In this document: one piece after another, positions 28,791 to 37,857 of the stretch
Layout: each line of letters starts with the position of its first letter
Position numbering within the stretch: position 1 is the stretch's first letter
Assembly: GCF_009696685.2 (NCBI RefSeq)
Contig: NZ_CP102355.1
Coordinates: 1,455,001-1,519,000, forward strand
Direction of reading: 5' to 3'
DNA from: Paracoccus sp. SMMA_5_TC
GTDB taxonomy: Bacteria > Pseudomonadota > Alphaproteobacteria > Rhodobacterales > Rhodobacteraceae
Length of the DNA stretch: 64,000 bases
The notes under the pieces: generated by a model
Databases searched by the model: none
What the model saw: the letters and a program-made list of their open reading frames with translations, nothing else
Told to the model about the DNA's origin: nothing
Made by a program: the position numbers and the translations under genes

Positions 28791-30463
28791 TGCTGGACTG
28801 GTCTACATCGTGCCCCGACTGGTCTGACAGGATCGTCGCCGGCAAAGGGCTTATTCCATTTCCGCCGCTGTTCCCGGATGAGGCGGAATATGCGCTGGGG
28901 GTGTTCAAGGCGCTGCGGGTGCCGGATCTGCCGGGCAAGCCGACATTTGGAGAGTGCTGCGCGCCGTGGGTGTTCGATTTTGTGGCAGCGATTTTTGGGG
29001 CAAATGACCCGGAGACAGGAAAGCAGCTGATCAGCGAGTTTTTCCTTTGCATCAGCAAGAAAAATACGAAGTCCACCCTTGCCGCTGGCATCATGCTGAC
29101 GGCGCTGATCATTGGCATTCGGGAAGAAGAAGAATTGCTGATCCTTGCGCCAACCATCGAGGTGGCCGGCAACAGTTTCAAGCCAGCTGCTGCGATGGTT
29201 CGAGCAGATGACGAGCTGGGCGCCCTGCTTCATGTGCAGGATCACGTAAGGACGATCACGCATCGCGTCAGCAAGTCATCGCTAAAGGTGGTGGCGGCAG
29301 ATACTGACACGGTTTCGGGCAAGAAGTCTGGCCGCATCCTGATTGACGAATTGTGGGTGTTCGGGAAGCGGCCGAACGCGGACGCGATGCTGCGCGAGGC
29401 AACGGGCGGTCTGGTGTCTCGGCCCGAGGGGTTTGTGATCTACCTGACAACGCAATCCGACGCGCCCCCGGCGGGCGTATTCAAGGACAAGCTGGACTAT
29501 GCCCGCGATGTGCGGGACGGCAAGATTGATGACAAGCGGTTTCTGCCGGTGCTGTATGAGTTCCCGCAGGCGATGCTGGACGCAGAGGCATATCTGGACC
29601 CGGCGAATTTCTACATCACCAATCCGAACATTGGCCGGTCGGTATCGCAGGAATGGCTTGAGCGCGAGATGAGGAAGGAACTGGCGAAGGACGCCAGCAC
29701 CCGCGCCACGTTCCTCGCCAAGCACCTGAACGTCGAGATCGGGATGAACCTGCGGGCCAACCGCTGGCCTGGCGCGGACTACTGGTCGAAGCGCGCGCGT
29801 AAGGGCCTTGATCTGGCCGAGGTGCTGGATCGCAGTGAGGTTGTTGTGGTCGGGGTGGATGGCGGCGGCCTCGATGACTTGTTCGGGCTGGCTGTGGTCG
29901 GCCGGGACCGGGAGACGAAGGATTGGCTCGCCTGGTGCCATGCGTGGTGCCACGACGGGGTTCTTGAGCGCAGGAAGGGCATCGCGGCGCGGCTGCGGGA
30001 CTTTGAGCGGGAAGGCTCGCTCACCATCGTGGACGACGAGCTTGCCGACATATCGGCGATCATCGAGATCGTGCGTGATGTCAAGGCCCGTGGGCTGCTG
30101 GCTGCGGTCGCTGCCGACCCGGCCGGGCTGGGTGAAATGGTCGACGCCTTGGCGGAAATCGACGTAACCCCGGAGAACGGCAAGGTCATCGGGGCGCCGC
30201 AGGGCTACGCGATGATGAACGCGATCAAGACGGCCGAACGCAAGCTTGCGAACGGCACGCTCTGGCATGACGGGTCCGCGCTGATGGCGTGGTGCGTCGG
30301 CAACATCAAGATCGAGCCGACTGCCACGGCGATCCGGGCAACGAAGGCGAATGCCGGGGACGCCAAGATTGACCCGGCAATGGCGCTGTTTGACGCCGTT
30401 ACGGTTATGAGCCGTAACCCGGAAGCGCCGCGAGAGCCGCAATATCAATTCATGGTATTCTAG
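28790..30463 (+). CDS. terL: phage terminase large subunit
   Basis: 557 residues of the Terminase_1 type. The ATPase half has a degenerate Walker A around CISKKNTKSTLAAGIM (about 85-100) and Walker B ILIDELWVFG; the nuclease half has acidic VVVGVDGGGLDDLFGLAVVG and AVAADPAGL, VTVMSRNPEAP near the end. Length and motif order match HK97-like siphophage large terminases. It starts at the overlap with terS. Confidence 0.95.
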   Translation: MLDWSTSCPDWSDRIVAGKGLIPFPPLFPDEAEYALGVFKALRVPDLPGKPTFGECCAPWVFDFVAAIFGANDPETGKQLISEFFLCISKKNTKSTLAAGIMLTALIIGIREEEELLILAPTIEVAGNSFKPAAAMVRADDELGALLHVQDHVRTITHRVSKSSLKVVAADTDTVSGKKSGRILIDELWVFGKRPNADAMLREATGGLVSRPEGFVIYLTTQSDAPPAGVFKDKLDYARDVRDGKIDDKRFLPVLYEFPQAMLDAEAYLDPANFYITNPNIGRSVSQEWLEREMRKELAKDASTRATFLAKHLNVEIGMNLRANRWPGADYWSKRARKGLDLAEVLDRSEVVVVGVDGGGLDDLFGLAVVGRDRETKDWLAWCHAWCHDGVLERRKGIAARLRDFEREGSLTIVDDELADISAIIEIVRDVKARGLLAAVAADPAGLGEMVDALAEIDVTPENGKVIGAPQGYAMMNAIKTAERKLANGTLWHDGSALMAWCVGNIKIEPTATAIRATKANAGDAKIDPAMALFDAVTVMSRNPEAPREPQYQFMVF

Positions 30464-30472
30464 GAGGCCGGC

Positions 30473-31132
30473 ATGGATATGGCAGGTCGCGCATACGCTA
30501 TTTTCGAGACGAAGGCGGTTGACGAAAAGCGCCGGGTTTTCACCGGCTGGGCCACCACGCCGGCCCCGGATCGGGTGCAGGACACGATTGATCCTTTGGG
30601 TGCGGTGTTCAAGAATCCTCTGGTTCTGCTGCATCAGCATCGGCATGACGCACCGATCGGTTCGGTAACGTTCGATAAGCCGACTGCCAAGGGCATTCAG
30701 TTCACGGCGGAAATCCCGATCATTGATGAACCGGGGCCGCTGAAAGACCGCGTTGACACCGCATGGGGCGAAATCAAGGCGGGGATCGTGCGCGCGGTCT
30801 CGGTCGGCTTCCGACCCCTGAAATATGCCTATCGCGAGGACGGCGGAATCGACTTCCAGGAGGTCGAAATCTACGAGCTTTCCACGGTCAGCGTTCCGGC
30901 GAACGCACAGGCCGTTATCACTGCCATCAAGAGCCTGGACAAGGCTGCGATGGTGGAGGCGGGCGTTGACCCGCATCAATTCGCAGCCAAGCCAGAACAG
31001 GCCGCTGCAATCGTTCAGCCTGACCAGAAGCCCGCCGCGTCCGGCAAGAAGGGCCTGCCTGTTGTCAAGCTGAACGATCCCGCCCGCGTCCGGGCAAATC
31101 CGTTCGTGATCCGGAAGATCCACATCATCTGA
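30473..31132 (+). CDS. HK97-family prohead serine protease
   Basis: 219 residues; AGGAGG lies 5 bases before the ATG. VFTGWATTPAPDRVQDTI, PLVLLHQHRHDAPIG (catalytic His) and GIVRAVSVGFRPLKYAY (catalytic Ser) are the herpes-assemblin-like protease motifs, followed by ELSTVSVPANAQAVI. It cleaves capsid N-terminal scaffold during maturation. Located directly upstream of the capsid gene. Confidence 0.93.
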   Translation: MDMAGRAYAIFETKAVDEKRRVFTGWATTPAPDRVQDTIDPLGAVFKNPLVLLHQHRHDAPIGSVTFDKPTAKGIQFTAEIPIIDEPGPLKDRVDTAWGEIKAGIVRAVSVGFRPLKYAYREDGGIDFQEVEIYELSTVSVPANAQAVITAIKSLDKAAMVEAGVDPHQFAAKPEQAAAIVQPDQKPAASGKKGLPVVKLNDPARVRANPFVIRKIHII

Positions 31133-31185
31133 ACGGTCGCCCGTAACCGCCCGTGGGCAGGGCATCCAGAAAAATGGTGAATGAC

Positions 31186-32580
31186 ATGGCATCCTATGCC
31201 GAACAGATCGGTGCGTTCGAGGCGAAACACGCTGCGAACGTAGCCACCATGAAGTCCCTGATGGACGCTGCGTCCGAGAAGGGCGAAACCCTCGACGCCG
31301 AGGCTCAGGACCAGTTCGATGAACTGCAATCCGAGAACGAGGCCGTCGAAAAGCACCTGTCGCGCCTGCGCCAGATGGAAAAGATGGCCGCCGCTGGTGC
31401 CAAGCCGGTGGATGGTTCGGCGGCCAAGGCCGCGTCGGATTCGCGTGACCCGCGCATCCCCGCGCAGGTGAAGGCTGCCGAGAAACTGGACAAGGGCATT
31501 GCGTTCGCCCGGCTGGCGAAGGTGAAGGCGCTGGCGAAGCTGGACGGCGAGAGCGTCCGCGAGGTCGCAAAATCGTTGTATGGCGAGAATTCGTCGGTCT
31601 ATGGCATTGTCGCCAAGGCGGCCGTCGGCGCTGCCACCACCACGGGCACGACCTGGGCCGGCCCTCTGGTCGGTGAGGAAAGCAGCCTGTTCGCGGACTT
31701 CGTGGAGTTCCTGCGCCCGCAAACGATCCTCGGCCGCTTCGGCGCGAACGGGGTTCCCTCTCTGCGTCGGGTTCCGTTCCGCACTGCCCTGATCGGGCAG
31801 ACCACCGGCGGCAACGGCTATTGGGTCGGTGAAGGCGCTGCGAAACCGCTGACCAAGTTCGATTTCAACCGCACCGTGCTGGAGCCGACCAAGGTCGCGA
31901 ATATCGCGGTCGTGACCGAGGAAGTTCTGCGTGATTCCAGCCCGTCTGCCGAGATGATCGTCCGCGACCAGCTGGCCGCCGCGCTTCGCGAACGTCTGGA
32001 CATCGACTTCATCAACCCTGCCAAAGCTGCGGTTGCTGGTGTTTCCCCGGCCTCGATCCTGAACGGCGTGACGCCGGTTGCGTCCTCGGGCGTCGATGCG
32101 GATGCGGTTCGCGCAGACATCCGGGCGCTGTTCGGCGCGTTCATCGCCGCGAACAACGCGCCGACCTCGGGCGTCTGGATCATGGAGGCGACCACCGCTT
32201 TGTCTCTGTCGCTGATGCAGAACCCCTTGGGTCAGGCGGAATTCCCCGGCATCACCATGAACGGCGGCACGCTGTTCGGCCTGCCGGCCATCGTGTCGGA
32301 ATACGTGCCGACCGGGATCGTTGCCCTGGTGAACGCCAGCGACATCTACCTGGCCGATGATGGCGGGATCTCGGTGGACATGAGCCGCGAGGCGTCGCTG
32401 CAAATGGACGACGCGCCGACCAACAACTCGGCCACGCCCACGGCAACATCGCTGGTGTCGATGTTCCAGACCAACTCGGTGGCGTTCCGTGCCGAGCGCA
32501 CGATCAGTTGGGCTCCCCGCCGCACGTCAGCTTCGGCCTATCTGACCGGCGTTGCCTGGGGCGGCTCGGCCGCGCCGTAA
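31186..32580 (+). CDS. HK97-fold major capsid protein
   Basis: 464 residues. The first about 110 are a helical delta/scaffold domain (AEDQFDELQSENEAVEKHLS-like, with LDAEAQDQFDELQSENEAVE). The mature part begins near TTTGTTWAGPLVGEESSLFA, with RFGANGVPSLRRVPFRT and KPLTKFDFNRTVLEPTKVAN, ending with VSMFQTNSVAFRAERTISW. These are standard HK97-like capsid landmarks. An ATG four codons upstream is an alternative start. Confidence 0.95.
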   Translation: MASYAEQIGAFEAKHAANVATMKSLMDAASEKGETLDAEAQDQFDELQSENEAVEKHLSRLRQMEKMAAAGAKPVDGSAAKAASDSRDPRIPAQVKAAEKLDKGIAFARLAKVKALAKLDGESVREVAKSLYGENSSVYGIVAKAAVGAATTTGTTWAGPLVGEESSLFADFVEFLRPQTILGRFGANGVPSLRRVPFRTALIGQTTGGNGYWVGEGAAKPLTKFDFNRTVLEPTKVANIAVVTEEVLRDSSPSAEMIVRDQLAAALRERLDIDFINPAKAAVAGVSPASILNGVTPVASSGVDADAVRADIRALFGAFIAANNAPTSGVWIMEATTALSLSLMQNPLGQAEFPGITMNGGTLFGLPAIVSEYVPTGIVALVNASDIYLADDGGISVDMSREASLQMDDAPTNNSATPTATSLVSMFQTNSVAFRAERTISWAPRRTSASAYLTGVAWGGSAAP

Positions 32581-32636
32581 TGAATATGGCGGGCTGTAGC
32601 GGCCCGCCATCCACTTCCTTGCCAGCCGAGGGCACC

Positions 32637-32870
32637 ATGAAAAAGAACAGCAGCTACATGACGCGTGCGCTGTCGCATCGCGATCCGCGCTTTGCGCGCA
32701 TTCTCGGACGCCTGGGCTACGAGGGCCGGGCCATGGTTGCAGAGGATCCGAATACGGATGAACTGTCGGCACTTCGCGATCAGTATCAGGCCGTCGTTGG
32801 CAAGCGTCCGTTCATGGGCTGGGACGCTGACACTTTGCGGCAGAAGATGGCTGAGGCGCAGGAATCGTGA
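32637..32870 (+). CDS. hypothetical head-region phage protein
   Basis: 77 residues (MKKNSSYMTRALSHRDPRFA, YQAVVGKRPFMGWDADTLRQ). It lies between capsid and the SGNH-like gene, with GTGA overlap downstream. The GKRP...GW..D.LR..I/M pattern resembles a small motif found in phage connector-region proteins. Function is unknown. Confidence 0.5.
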   Translation: MKKNSSYMTRALSHRDPRFARILGRLGYEGRAMVAEDPNTDELSALRDQYQAVVGKRPFMGWDADTLRQKMAEAQES

Positions 32871-33709
32871 TTGGCTTCGCGCGGGATATTCAGTTCATCG
32901 GCCGCAGCGGGCGGGCTGGCGGTGGCGCGCCGCCTGCGCAGCGCGTCACGCTGACCGGCGCCGAGGGGCTGGGGTTCTCGGCGCACTCATTCCTGCAGCA
33001 GGCGGTGGCGCCGGGCGACTTCGGCAATCTCGGCGCCTACTGGGCCGGCGCGCAGCACATGAACTACGCCGGGTTTTCGTCGTTGAAACAGCGATGGGAC
33101 GCGAACGGGGTTGACCGGACCGCCAGCTATGACGGCGCGCTGCTGCTGACCGAGATCGGCGACCTTGAAACCGGGTTGGCCGACCCCGCCAGCGCGCAGG
33201 GCATCGAGACGCTGCAATACCTCTACTGGTATGCGCTGACGGCGCAGGCCAAGGGGTGCCGGCTGCTGGGCATTTATATCCCGCATAGCCCCGAGGGGGT
33301 CAACATCGACGCAGATGCGCTTGCCAAAGTTCAATACTGGCTGAACTGGCTGCGGGGTCAGCCGGCGATCACGATCCCGGTCTATGCAATCCCGGTGCCG
33401 GTGATCGTTCGGGCTATGATAAATCGCTACGCCCCGGCCAGCGTCTATGCTGACGGGCTGCATCTGCGGACCCAGGCCTATCCGGCGCCGAACCAGATGA
33501 ATAATGCGATGGGTCAGGCGGTCAGGATGTTCCTGACCGGCCAGCGCCCGGCGAACGATCCGGGGTGGAGCGCCGATCTGGTCGCGCTGGTCGATGATGC
33601 GTGGTCGATCCTGCAAGCCTACGAAATGACCGGCCTCGGCGGCGACACTGTGGTCGAGGCTTATCCGGTGACTGCCGATCCGCTGCCTGATCCAATTGAG
33701 GTGCCATGA
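32867..33709 (+). CDS. SGNH/GDSL-like hydrolase in the head module
   Basis: 280 residues from a GTG overlapping the previous stop. GLGFSAHSFLQQAV near residue 36 has the Gly-x-Ser nucleophile pattern, and YADGLHLRTQAYPA near 200 supplies a D-x-x-H dyad. LIGIYIPHSPEG-like (LLGIYIPHSPEG) and TIPVYAIPVPVIVRAM lie between. The block structure suggests an esterase acting on surface polysaccharide. Its place between capsid and portal is unusual; it might be a head decoration. Inferred from motifs. Confidence 0.55.
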   Translation: MIGFARDIQFIGRSGRAGGGAPPAQRVTLTGAEGLGFSAHSFLQQAVAPGDFGNLGAYWAGAQHMNYAGFSSLKQRWDANGVDRTASYDGALLLTEIGDLETGLADPASAQGIETLQYLYWYALTAQAKGCRLLGIYIPHSPEGVNIDADALAKVQYWLNWLRGQPAITIPVYAIPVPVIVRAMINRYAPASVYADGLHLRTQAYPAPNQMNNAMGQAVRMFLTGQRPANDPGWSADLVALVDDAWSILQAYEMTGLGGDTVVEAYPVTADPLPDPIEVP

Positions 33710-35034
33710 TGTGGCCGTTCAGTCGAAAAGAGAAGGCGCTGTACAACATCCCGTCGCGTGGCGGTTGGCGCGTGCTGGAATCTTTCCCCGGCGCCTGGCA
33801 GAGGAATGTGGAGGTCAACAAGGAGTCCGTCCTTGCCTTCCATGCCGTCTTTGCCTGCATGACGCTGATCGCGCGCGACATTGCCAAGCTGCGTGTCAAG
33901 CTGGTCCAGAAGGACTCGGGCGGTATTTGGTCCGAAGTGACGAACCCGGCCTATTCCCCGGTCCTGCGCAAGCCAAACGGCTACCAGACCCGGATCCAGT
34001 TCTGGGAAAGCTGGGTTCTGTCCAAGCTGTCCTGCGGCAATACCTATGTCCTCAAGGTGCGGGATGGTCGCGGCGTCGTGACGCAGATGCACATTCTGGA
34101 CCCGGCGCGGGTGAAGCCGCTGGTGTCGGACAGTGGGGATGTTTTCTACGAAATCCAGCCCGACAACTTGTCGGCGGGCAAGGAGAGCATCACGGTCCCG
34201 GCGCGTGAGATCATTCATGATCGGTTCAACACGCTGTTTCACCCGCTGGTCGGGCTGTCTCCAATCTTCGCCAACGGGCTGGCCGCCACGCAAGGGCTGA
34301 ACATCCAGAACAACAGCGCGTCGTTCTTCGGTAATCGGTCGGTCCCTGGCGGCATCCTGACGGCCCCAGGCGCGATCTCGGACGAGACGGCGGCGCGGCT
34401 GAAAGAGACGTGGGAAGAACGCTATTCGGGGCGCGGCGGTGGCAAGATCGCCGTTCTCGGTGATGGGCTGAAATTCGAGGCGTTGGCGATGAAATCGACC
34501 GATGCCCAGATGATTGAACAGCTAAAATGGACCGCCGAGGTGGTGTGCAGCACCTACCATGTGCCGCCCTACAAGATCGGCATCGGGCAGATGCCGACCT
34601 ATAACAATATTCAGGCGCTGAACGTCGAATATTACAGCCAATGTCTTCAGTCGTTGATCGAGGACGTGGAACTGTGTCTCGATGAAGGCCTGGGGATGGC
34701 TGAGGGGATCGGAACCGAGTTCGATCTTGACGGCCTTCTGCGCATGGATTCCGTGACCCAGATGGAGGTCATGGACAAGGCTAAGGGTATCTTCTCGCCC
34801 AATGAGATGCGGCGCCGATTTGATCTTGCGCCGAAAACCGGCGGGGACAGCGTGTTCCTGCAAGAGCAGAACTATAGCCTTGAGGCCCTGGCGAAGCGTG
34901 ATGCGCGTCCTGATCCATGGGCGAAAGCCGAAGCGGCCCCGCAACCGGACGCATCGGCGCAGGACGAAGCCGAGGAACGCGCCTTCGTGGCGGAGACGCT
35001 GCTTGCGATGCGCAAGAGCTTGGAGGCCGCATGA
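33706..35034 (+). CDS. HK97-family phage portal protein
   Basis: 442 residues. FHAVFACMTLIARDIAKLRV, HPLVGLSPIFANGLAATQGL, NNSASFFGNRSVPGGILTAP and VCSTYHVPPYKIG are landmarks of the Phage_portal (HK97) family, which forms the dodecameric DNA gate. It lies downstream of the capsid gene instead of upstream, a rearranged order. ATGA overlap with the SGNH-like gene. Confidence 0.95.
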   Translation: MMWPFSRKEKALYNIPSRGGWRVLESFPGAWQRNVEVNKESVLAFHAVFACMTLIARDIAKLRVKLVQKDSGGIWSEVTNPAYSPVLRKPNGYQTRIQFWESWVLSKLSCGNTYVLKVRDGRGVVTQMHILDPARVKPLVSDSGDVFYEIQPDNLSAGKESITVPAREIIHDRFNTLFHPLVGLSPIFANGLAATQGLNIQNNSASFFGNRSVPGGILTAPGAISDETAARLKETWEERYSGRGGGKIAVLGDGLKFEALAMKSTDAQMIEQLKWTAEVVCSTYHVPPYKIGIGQMPTYNNIQALNVEYYSQCLQSLIEDVELCLDEGLGMAEGIGTEFDLDGLLRMDSVTQMEVMDKAKGIFSPNEMRRRFDLAPKTGGDSVFLQEQNYSLEALAKRDARPDPWAKAEAAPQPDASAQDEAEERAFVAETLLAMRKSLEAA

Positions 35035-35852
35035 TCGACGCAAAAGCATTTGGCGAGGAACTGGCTGGCATCGTGAAGGCGGCAACCGCGCCGCTTCTGG
35101 CCCGCATCGAGGCGCTGGAAGGGCAGGTGAAGGCGGTCGAGGCTCGACCGGCGGGCCTTACCGCAGAGGCGCTTGCCGAGCAGGTGGAGGCTGTAGAGGC
35201 GCGCGTCAAATCGCATGCGGACGAGGCGATGCGGAAGGCGATGGAGCGTGGGTTTGCTGCTCAAGAGGATGGCCTTAGGCAGATCGTGAAAGAGTGCAGT
35301 GAACTGTATGACCCTGAACTTCCCGACATTCCTGCCATGGTGGCCGAGGCAGTCGAGGAAGCCGTGAAATCGATCCCCGCGCCGCAGGACGGCAAGGACG
35401 GTGCCCGCGGTGAACGCGGCGAGCCGGGCCGAGACGGGTTGGACGTGAAAGACCTGTTCCGCGCCGATGGCGGTCGCCTCATCGCGGTGATGAGCGATGG
35501 CACCACGAAAGATCTGGGCGTGTTCGTCGGCAAGGATGGTGAACCGGGCCGCGATGGTGCCGATGGGAAAGACGGTTCTGATGGCCTTGGCTTCGAGGAC
35601 ATGAGCTTTGAATTCGATGAGCACGGCAGGGTTATCGCCAAGTTCCAGCGCGGCGACGTGGTGAAATCCGTTCGCCTTCCAGGCATCGTTGACCGAGGCC
35701 CTTACAAATCGGGCGAAAGCTACGAGAAGGGAGATGCAGTCAGCTACGGCGGCTCGCTGTGGATCGCGCAGGATGCGACCAACGAAAAGCCAGACGGCGG
35801 CAAGGGCTGGCGGCTAGCGGTCAAGAAGGGCCGGGATGCGAGGGCTTCGTGA
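35031..35852 (+). CDS. collagen-like repeat protein with C-terminal carbohydrate-binding-like module
   Basis: 273 residues from the ATG overlapping the portal stop. An N-terminal coiled coil (LLARIEALEGQVKAVEARPA) is followed by a first Gly-X-Y stretch (GKDGARGERGEPGRDG near 125) and a second (GKDGEPGRDGADGKDGSDG near 170). The C-terminus has RGPYKSGESYEKGDAVSYGG then SLWIAQDATNEKPDG, the Y..GD.V.Y.G..W.A pattern of chitin-binding CBM5/12 modules. Possibly a capsid fibre or decoration that holds a sugar-binding head. Confidence 0.7.
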   Translation: MIDAKAFGEELAGIVKAATAPLLARIEALEGQVKAVEARPAGLTAEALAEQVEAVEARVKSHADEAMRKAMERGFAAQEDGLRQIVKECSELYDPELPDIPAMVAEAVEEAVKSIPAPQDGKDGARGERGEPGRDGLDVKDLFRADGGRLIAVMSDGTTKDLGVFVGKDGEPGRDGADGKDGSDGLGFEDMSFEFDEHGRVIAKFQRGDVVKSVRLPGIVDRGPYKSGESYEKGDAVSYGGSLWIAQDATNEKPDGGKGWRLAVKKGRDARAS

Positions 35853-36178
35853 TGGTGCAGCTTGTTGATCTGGACGAAATCAAGGCCGCGCTCCGTATTG
35901 ACGGCGACGACGAGGATGCGGCTCTTGAACTTCTATGCGAGGCCGTCAGCGAGGCTGTCATTGCCTATCTGAAATCCGGCGCTGATGCGTTTATCGAGGA
36001 TGGTGAAGTTCCGTCTGGTGCCGTTGTTCCGAACCGGGTGAAGGTCGCGACGATCTACTGGATTGGCGTTCTGCGCCGGAACCCCGACAACGATACCGAG
36101 GGCGCTTTCCAGTTGGGCTATCCGCCGCTTCCGGTGGTGTCGATGCTCTATCAGATGCGAGACCCGGCCCTTGCTTAG
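35852..36178 (+). CDS. head-tail connector protein (gp6-like)
   Basis: 108 residues. VDLDEIKAALRIDGDDEDAA, LELLCEAVSEAVIAYL and VATIYWIGVLRRNPDND match the Phage_connect_1/gp6-like adaptor, which stacks on the portal. The TGATG overlap couples it to the collagen-like gene. Confidence 0.85.
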   Translation: MVQLVDLDEIKAALRIDGDDEDAALELLCEAVSEAVIAYLKSGADAFIEDGEVPSGAVVPNRVKVATIYWIGVLRRNPDNDTEGAFQLGYPPLPVVSMLYQMRDPALA

Positions 36179-36191
36179 GTCGTATCAGCCA

Positions 36192-36524
36192 ATGACGGCC
36201 GGCCAACTCACCAAGCGCGCCACGTTGCTTGAGCCGTTCGAGGCGGTGGACGCCGACGGGCAGGTCGTGCAGTCGTGGACGGATCGTGGTGCGGTCTGGT
36301 GCAACCTCGCCCCTCGGCGCGGGGGTGAATCCGTGATGCAGGCCCGTCTGGAGTCGAAGAACCCGGCGATTATCACGGTGCGTGCGTCCACCCTGACGAG
36401 GGAGATCACCAGCGAATGGCAGGTGCAGATCGACGGGCGGAAGTATGACGTGCGCGAAGATCCGCAGGAAACCGAGGATCGGGCGTTCCTGCAATTCTAC
36501 GCCGAAACGAGGGGGCAGGAATGA
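36192..36524 (+). CDS. phage head closure protein
   Basis: 110 residues. LTKRATLLEPFEAVDADGQV, VVQSWTDRGAVWCNLAPRRG and SEWQVQIDGRKYDVREDPQE are the SPP1 gp16-like head-closure pattern. It sits between connector and DUF3168 genes as expected, with 4-base overlap downstream. Confidence 0.85.
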   Translation: MTAGQLTKRATLLEPFEAVDADGQVVQSWTDRGAVWCNLAPRRGGESVMQARLESKNPAIITVRASTLTREITSEWQVQIDGRKYDVREDPQETEDRAFLQFYAETRGQE

Positions 36525-36904
36525 GAGCCGGCCGCGCCCTGCGCCAAATCGTTATCGCCCGACTTCGCGACCAAATCCCAGGTGTCCAGATTGTGGACAA
36601 GCCGACCGAAAAGACGCCGATGCCCTATATCGTCCTTGGGCCATCCTACTGGGTCAACGCGGATGCGGAGTGCATCGAGGCGAGGGATATCACGCTGCAA
36701 GTCGATGCCTATGACAGCGCGTCGAGCAAGGGCAAACTCGAGGATTTGGTGGACGACATCACCACAGCCCTGCGCGGCTGGGCCGATCAGGTCGCGCTAA
36801 CGATGCACCCCATGCGCGTGTCGTTGGCGCGGGTCATGGATGACCCGAGCGGCGCCGTGCACGGCGTGGTGCAGGTCGAAGCGATGGTGGAAGACGATGG
36901 TTAA
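36521..36904 (+). CDS. DUF3168 tail completion/terminator protein
   Basis: 127 residues. MPYIVLGPSYWVNADAECIE, DITLQVDAYDSASSKGKLED and VEAMVEDDG follow the DUF3168 family, usually the tail terminator ring in siphophages. It overlaps both neighbours. Confidence 0.82.
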   Translation: MRAGRALRQIVIARLRDQIPGVQIVDKPTEKTPMPYIVLGPSYWVNADAECIEARDITLQVDAYDSASSKGKLEDLVDDITTALRGWADQVALTMHPMRVSLARVMDDPSGAVHGVVQVEAMVEDDG

Positions 36905-37310
36905 CGGCATCCCCGAAGTTCAAGCCATGTTTCGCCGGAAGGCTGCGAAGGTGGCGGCGGCGGCTAAAGCGCAGGCGCAGACCAGCGGTGAACAGGTTGC
37001 CTCGGCGATGCGTTATCTGGTGCCCAGAGAGCAGGGCGAATTGATCCGGTCCATCAGGGTAGAGGACGCCGCCTCTATCGAGACGAGTAAAGGGGCGCGC
37101 GGATTTATCGGTGTGGTGGTCAAGGCGGGCGATGAGACTACCATCGTCACCAATGAGCGCGGCCAGCGTTTCCAGAACGCCAAGCTGCAAGAGAATGGCA
37201 CGAAGAACATGCCTGCCAACCCGTTCTTCAACCCGGCATGGCGGGCGAACCGGACCCGTGTCCGTTCGGCGATCACTCGGGCCGTTCGCAAGGTATGGGT
37301 CAGCGATTAA
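36897..37310 (+). CDS. HK97 gp10-family head-tail joining protein
   Basis: 137 residues. ASAMRYLVPREQGELIRSIR, GFIGVVVKAG and NGTKNMPANPFFNPAWRANR are typical gp10-like neck proteins. It overlaps the DUF3168 gene by 8 bases. Its last 11 bases are shared with the oppositely oriented next gene. Confidence 0.88.
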   Translation: MVNGIPEVQAMFRRKAAKVAAAAKAQAQTSGEQVASAMRYLVPREQGELIRSIRVEDAASIETSKGARGFIGVVVKAGDETTIVTNERGQRFQNAKLQENGTKNMPANPFFNPAWRANRTRVRSAITRAVRKVWVSD

Positions 37311-37626
37311 CCAGATCCCGGCATTTGTTCACTTCGGCGAGCATGTCGCCGCCTTTGGCGCGCTGGACAAAGGCGATGATGCTGCCGCTGTCATAGGCTT
37401 CCAGATCGGCTCGACAGGCGTCAATTTCTGCATTCATCCGGGATCGGTTCTGGCGTTCAAGGACGGCCAGTGTCGCTTCGACACGGGCTTTGTCCGCCGC
37501 CTCCTTCGCGGCAATGGCCTCGGCTTGCTTCTTTCGATCCATTAGCCAGATTGATCCCGCAGCGATTGTGACGACGCAGGCGGCTGCGATCAGGATTTGA
37601 ACGGACTTGTGCAAGGCATCCTCCAT
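37300..37626 (-). CDS. membrane-anchored small protein on the opposite strand
   Basis: 108 residues. VQILIAAACVVTIAAGSIWL is a transmembrane anchor at residues 9-28, followed by a charged coiled coil (RKKQAEAIAAKEAADKARVE) and a short C-terminal part with paired cysteines (IDACRADLEAY, NKCRDLVNR). It interrupts the rightward late operon and overlaps the gp10-like gene tail-to-tail. A moron expressed from its own promoter, such as an exclusion protein, is a plausible reading. Confidence 0.6.
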   Translation of the reverse strand: MEDALHKSVQILIAAACVVTIAAGSIWLMDRKKQAEAIAAKEAADKARVEATLAVLERQNRSRMNAEIDACRADLEAYDSGSIIAFVQRAKGGDMLAEVNKCRDLVNR

Positions 37627-37646
37627 GGTTGCCGAAGGATACCGCG

Positions 37647-37802
37647 ATGCCGAGACAAAGGAAATGGCGTGTCCTTCGAGACTTCGAATGGGCGCCGAAG
37701 CCGAATGTCATCATGATCTTCCTCGCTGGCGAGATCCACGCCGGTCTGACGCGGGCCTGCCGGGATAAGGCGGGCGACCGCATCGAAGAAATCCGGGACT
37801 GA
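37647..37802 (+). CDS. small phage protein
   Basis: 51 residues. MPRQRKWRVLRDFEWAPKPN, VIMIFLAGEIHAGLTRACRD, KAGDRIEEIRD follow a short pattern (basic start, a K/L-AG...TRAC..A segment) common in phage connector regions. Function is unknown. Divergent from the opposite-strand gene. Confidence 0.5.
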   Translation: MPRQRKWRVLRDFEWAPKPNVIMIFLAGEIHAGLTRACRDKAGDRIEEIRD

Positions 37803-37857
37803 TCCCGGCCGCCCATCATGCGCCCGTGGGCAGGGCAATCATCAAATGGAGCCTATC

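Noticed and set aside
29282..31570. Long minus-strand frame opposite terminase and protease
   Set aside because: GC-driven shadow; both plus-strand genes have clear family motifs.
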